DNA from: Bacillota bacterium
GTDB lineage: Bacteria; Bacillota; Bacilli; Alicyclobacillales; Alicyclobacillaceae
DNA length: 8,107 nucleotides
Direction: 5' to 3'
NCBI GenBank assembly: GCA_021820805.1
Contig: JAKADF010000133.1
Span: 1 to 8,107 of the forward strand
Below, one piece after another: positions 5,766 to 8,107 of the stretch (position 1 is its first letter; the number at the start of each line of letters is the position of its first letter). The notes under the pieces were generated by a model. The model had not been told where the DNA came from. It ran no database searches and worked only from the letters and a program-made list of their open reading frames with translations. A program made the position numbers and the translations under genes.

Positions 5766-6061
5766 CGCTGATTGAAGTAATCTTTGCTTTATTTATTTTT
5801 GCAGGAGTTGGAGCAGGTTCCACGCTTGCACTGTCCAGTACTGTACTCGGCCTTCGACACCTTGAACAGATTCGAACCGTACATGATGCTATGGATATCG
5901 CAACCGCCAGCTGGTTTGCCAATCATTCTTTACCAAATCAGATCTCAGTAGATGGGATGGTCTGTTCTGTTTCAGAGAAAACCGAGGATGAAGGAGTGAC
6001 ACAAGTTGAAGTTCGCTTGGGGAATTTCTCACAAGACCTTTGGTTACCGCCTGCTTCGTGA
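5762..6061 (+). CDS. comGE: Minor competence pseudopilin ComGE, apparently without leader peptide
   Basis: A 99-aa protein assigned as ComGE by its place between comGD and comGF and by its pilin-type N-terminus MTLIEVIFALFIFAGVGAG. The TTG start overlaps the comGD stop (TTGA). The initiator Met sits where the +1 residue of a mature pilin would be, with Glu at +5, so no signal peptide is encoded. The reading frame is open upstream for only six codons (K-D-G-C-T-A) back to a TGA at 5741-5743, and none is a plausible start. AAAGGA (5743-5748) lies 13 nt before the TTG, a long spacing. The hydrophobic helix spans about residues 6-28 and the rest is soluble with one cysteine (Cys68). A frameshift joining it to comGD, or a sequence error, are alternatives. 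Confidence 0.8.
   Translation: MTLIEVIFALFIFAGVGAGSTLALSSTVLGLRHLEQIRTVHDAMDIATASWFANHSLPNQISVDGMVCSVSEKTEDEGVTQVEVRLGNFSQDLWLPPAS
5991..5996 (+). promoter_or_regulatory. Ribosome binding site of comGF inside comGE
   Basis: AAGGAG is 9 nt before the TTG at 6006. It supports this early start, and hence a 56-bp overlap with comGE, over a CTG at 6051 in the same frame that would leave only a 7-residue leader. Confidence 0.7.
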
Positions 6062-6491
6062 TACGTACGGATTTTCACTGCTAGAACTTTCAATAACAAT
6101 TTTTCTTACCTCAATTCTCTGTTCTATCGTTCTTTATACTGCGGTTACAGTTTGGAGAGCAAGTAGTTTTATGACACGTACAACTGAGGAATCAGGTATG
6201 GTTTTGAATGTTAAACGGGTTCTAACAGAAGAAATTGATCGCACTGTCAGTGCAAAATTTGATAAGGGCATACTACAACTCGACATGGTCGATGGAGTGG
6301 AACATACTTTTTCAGTTAATAATACTCACCAGTTGATTCTTCATATGCAAAATGGGGGTATAACAGTTTTAGCAGATTCTGTTGCTTCTATTAGTGCGAC
6401 TACTAGTAATGTTGTTAAAGTAAATGTTGTTTTTGTTTCTGGGGATACAACCACGGTGGTTGCTGATTTATTAGGAGGGCTTATCTTTTGA
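6006..6491 (+). CDS. comGF: Minor competence pseudopilin ComGF
   Basis: A 161-aa prepilin-like protein, assigned ComGF from order and size (about 127 aa in B. subtilis). From the TTG start the leader is 22 residues, ending Asp-Thr-Tyr-Gly. Cleavage before Phe would give FSLLELSITIFLTSILCSIV with Glu at +5. The soluble part contains GILQLDMVDGVEHTFSV and ends VVADLLGGLIF. The start overlaps comGE by 56 bp, so the ComGF leader and the ComGE C-terminus are read from the same DNA in two frames. It is supported by AAGGAG 9 nt upstream. The stop overlaps the comGG start (TTGA). The partner is expected to be ComGC/ComGD/ComGG at the pseudopilus tip. Homology to named ComGF is inferred rather than seen in a diagnostic motif. 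Confidence 0.84.
   Translation: MKFAWGISHKTFGYRLLRDTYGFSLLELSITIFLTSILCSIVLYTAVTVWRASSFMTRTTEESGMVLNVKRVLTEEIDRTVSAKFDKGILQLDMVDGVEHTFSVNNTHQLILHMQNGGITVLADSVASISATTSNVVKVNVVFVSGDTTTVVADLLGGLIF
6473..6479 (+). promoter_or_regulatory. Ribosome binding site of comGG
   Basis: AGGAGGG lies within the end of comGF, 8 nt before the TTG at 6488. It makes TTG a convincing start, since no ATG occurs near the N-terminus of this reading frame. Confidence 0.75.
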
Positions 6492-6886
6492 AATTGTTTC
6501 GCCAAAGAATATACAGCGAAAAAGGAACTGCGACGTTTGCAGTTCTCATGATCTGCACCAGTATGCTTGTGTGTACGGCTACGATGTTATCTGTTCTGCA
6601 AATACGAACTCAAATCGAGGCAAATAACGGTATGCATCAAGTTGTGTACAATGCTGCAAAAGGTGTTGCATTAACAGATATGCACATTCTCTCGAATAGT
6701 TTATTACCAGTTTCAAATTCATCCACTGTTGGTGATGTCTCAGTAGATACAACAGTATCAGGGACAAATCCGATTACAGTTCGTGTAAAAGCTGCATATG
6801 TTGGTGCCACAGATACGGTACTTTTTACTTTTGATACAGTTTCTAAGAAAGTAACAGATTGGCAAGATAACGTACCGCCGAAGTGA
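6488..6886 (+). CDS. comGG: Minor competence pseudopilin-like protein ComGG
   Basis: A 132-aa protein with a basic N-terminus (MKLFRQRIYSEKG) followed by a hydrophobic helix at about 14-37. The KG-TATFAVLM junction resembles a prepilin cleavage site but lacks the Glu at +5, as does B. subtilis ComGG. The C-terminal VLFTFDTVSKKVTDWQD closely resembles the end of B. subtilis ComGG (a FDxxxKK...W pattern), which is the best evidence for the name. It is the last gene of the operon, starts with TTG overlapping the comGF stop, and stops 2 bp from the convergent yqhG. No terminator is visible between the two. ComGG is expected in the minor-pseudopilin complex of the DNA-uptake pilus. Confidence 0.88.
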   Translation: MKLFRQRIYSEKGTATFAVLMICTSMLVCTATMLSVLQIRTQIEANNGMHQVVYNAAKGVALTDMHILSNSLLPVSNSSTVGDVSVDTTVSGTNPITVRVKAAYVGATDTVLFTFDTVSKKVTDWQDNVPPK

Positions 6887-6888
6887 CT

Positions 6889-7788
6889 TTATTGTTTCAT
6901 GGTCAGTCCAATTAGCGCAATTTGTTTCCATTCAACATTAATTTTAGGTGTGTGAAGATTTCGTAAGTCAATTTTTTTACGGTTTAGATCTGCCATGAGT
7001 ATGGTCTGTTCTTCTTCGCTTACATCGTACATGATGCTATTATAATACGTTTCCAAACGGATAATTTCATCGTGCAGGCGTGTATTTGCTTCAATTGCCC
7101 AATTTGACGGTCGTATTTTTACGATTTGTAATATATGTTCTTTTGACCTGTTTATTGCTTCTTGAATCGATACAGTTGCATGTTTAAGTATTTGGTTTGG
7201 GGTTGCATTTGTCATAGGAATTTTGCTTACTTTAGAAAAAAAATCGTCCATAATTTGGCCGTTTTGAAGGCAGATACCGATTGAAAATGATTGTTGTTCA
7301 ATAGAATCACAACAATAAGATATATTGCCGTTTACACAAACCCAAGGTACGCATGACTGATTGTGGTCCCCATTACTGGAGATTACGCAAGCGAAACGAC
7401 CGCGAATGTCGATACTTTGGAAAATCTTTTCTAGACGGAAACAGCCGAAATCAATAAGTTCAACAGTAGGTGGGCGGAAAAACATACGCTCCATGGGAGT
7501 GAGGATTTTACCTTCAATCTTAGCGAGCGCTTCTTGCTTTAGTCTTTCGTTTTCTCGATCTCTTGCTTCTTTTGAAAAGGCGAGCCGCAGGGTAGTTGGT
7601 GTTATTTTTTGGCCCGTTTTTTCTGCCCACATCCAAAAAAAAGGTCTGTCGGTCAGTTCTTTATCTATTTCTAACGGCAGAACGTATTCCCGATAATATT
7701 CGGATTGATACACAGTATCTGACTGGACTGTTTGAAAATATCTATCACAAAATTCAAGCTGTTCTGTATCAGTTCGAAGCAGATTCAT
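6889..7788 (-). CDS. yqhG: YqhG family protein, function unknown
   Basis: A 299-aa soluble protein recognised as YqhG, a conserved Bacillales family without known function. The family pattern is seen near the N-terminus, PLEIDKELTDRPFFWMWAEK (38-57), and in the middle as ELIDFGCFRLEKIFQSIDIRG, then VNGNISYCCD and SIGICLQNGQ. The C-terminal third (about 208-290) is mostly charged and helical and may form a coiled coil. There is no signal peptide or membrane segment. The ATG at 7788 has AGGGAG 8 nt upstream. It follows an SNF2 helicase gene by 43 bp on the same strand, as in B. subtilis yqhH-yqhG, so the two are probably co-transcribed and may work together. That functional link is inference from conserved neighbourhood only. 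Confidence 0.88.
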   Translation of the reverse strand: MNLLRTDTEQLEFCDRYFQTVQSDTVYQSEYYREYVLPLEIDKELTDRPFFWMWAEKTGQKITPTTLRLAFSKEARDRENERLKQEALAKIEGKILTPMERMFFRPPTVELIDFGCFRLEKIFQSIDIRGRFACVISSNGDHNQSCVPWVCVNGNISYCCDSIEQQSFSIGICLQNGQIMDDFFSKVSKIPMTNATPNQILKHATVSIQEAINRSKEHILQIVKIRPSNWAIEANTRLHDEIIRLETYYNSIMYDVSEEEQTILMADLNRKKIDLRNLHTPKINVEWKQIALIGLTMKQ

Positions 7789-7796
7789 GTTGTAGT

Positions 7797-7802
7797 CTCC
7801 CT
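7797..7802 (-). promoter_or_regulatory. Ribosome binding site of yqhG
   Basis: On the minus strand AGGGAG lies 8 nt before the ATG at 7788. A second Shine-Dalgarno-like GGAGG (complement of 7824-7828) lies farther upstream in the 43-bp gap but has no start codon at usable distance. Confidence 0.65.
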
Positions 7803-7831
7803 GAACGATTTATTTGTGACTTACCTCCGTT

Positions 7832-8107
7832 TTAAATTTGTTTTTCAGTTTGTTCCGAATTGGACTGAATTTGAGCAAGGATTTCATCACCGTAAGCATC
7901 CAATCGACTTTTTAATTGTTCTTCATTTTCGCTCGTCATTGCCATATTCAAAATAAGTTCTTCAAATTTGTCAAATTTTTTGTCTGTAATAATGTTGTCT
8001 AAGTCACCAATGACCATTTCAAATAAACGAATTTTTTCATGAAGGAGTTTAACAATATGTTCTTCAATTGTACCAATTGTCGCAAGATTAAATACCTGAC
8101 ATGCATT
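7832..8107 (-). CDS. yqhH: SNF2-family DEAD/DEAH-box helicase, C-terminal end (partial)
   Basis: Only the last 91 residues are in the window; the reading frame stays open to the window edge, so the 5' part lies beyond it. The visible part begins NACQVFNLATIGTIEEHIVKLLHEKIRLFEMV, the typical end of the second RecA-like helicase lobe of SNF2/RapA-type ATPases (QVFNLxTxGTIEExI...LLxxK). It is followed by VIGDLDNI and a charged helical tail. The ATPase motifs themselves are outside the window. The adjacent downstream yqhG matches the B. subtilis yqhH-yqhG pair, which supports the symbol. Such proteins translocate on duplex nucleic acid; the specific role of YqhH is not known to me. Confidence 0.87.
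   Translation of the reverse strand, partial: NACQVFNLATIGTIEEHIVKLLHEKIRLFEMVIGDLDNIITDKKFDKFEELILNMAMTSENEEQLKSRLDAYGDEILAQIQSNSEQTEKQI

Noticed and set aside
7361..7835. Plus-strand open frames opposite yqhG
   Set aside because: They overlap each other and the recognised yqhG, with no ribosome binding site or known domain.

Overview
The window reads as chromosomal DNA of a spore-forming, potentially competent member of the Bacillota (Bacillales-like). The evidence is the order rpmA–spo0B–obg, an L27 protein with a Firmicutes-type cleavable N-terminal extension, Shine-Dalgarno sites of the AAAGGAG type, several TTG starts, a complete seven-gene comG-type operon, and a yqhG–SNF2 pair otherwise known from Bacillus relatives. 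I cannot fix the genus from sequence alone. An acidophilic or soil Alicyclobacillaceae-like lineage is a guess only.

Layout. Positions 1-94 hold no recognisable gene, only a possible small hairpin and the ribosome binding site of rpmA. rpmA (95-397) ends in a strong intrinsic terminator (440-468). Its U-tract runs straight into the Shine-Dalgarno of spo0B (480-983), which is followed by obg (1018-2310). A small JAMM/MPN metalloprotease-like gene starts inside or at the end of obg and ends at 2668. A terminator (2674-2698) then closes this ribosome/sporulation block.

From 2792 to 6886 lie seven tightly packed or overlapping plus-strand genes: traffic ATPase, polytopic membrane platform protein, major pseudopilin and four minor pseudopilins. 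This matches comGA-comGB-comGC-comGD-comGE-comGF-comGG in number, order and size. The products would build the competence pseudopilus that pulls DNA through the wall. The late genes use TTG starts and overlaps, and comGE appears to begin exactly at the mature pseudopilin N-terminus, without a leader peptide.

On the minus strand, yqhG (6889-7788) ends only 2 bp from the comGG stop. Upstream of it on that strand is the 3' end of an SNF2-family helicase gene (7832-8107, continuing beyond the window). In B. subtilis, from memory, yqhH-yqhG also lie close to comG but are separated from it by sinI/sinR and the tapA-sipW-tasA matrix genes. Here these are absent and the two blocks abut, while on the other side comG is joined to obg.

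No CRISPR array, tRNA, rRNA, insertion sequence or phage gene was seen. I found no wholly new system. The most unusual points are the leaderless ComGE, the run of TTG-started overlapping genes, the complete JAMM protein beside obg, and the tail-to-tail comG/yqhG junction with no terminator.
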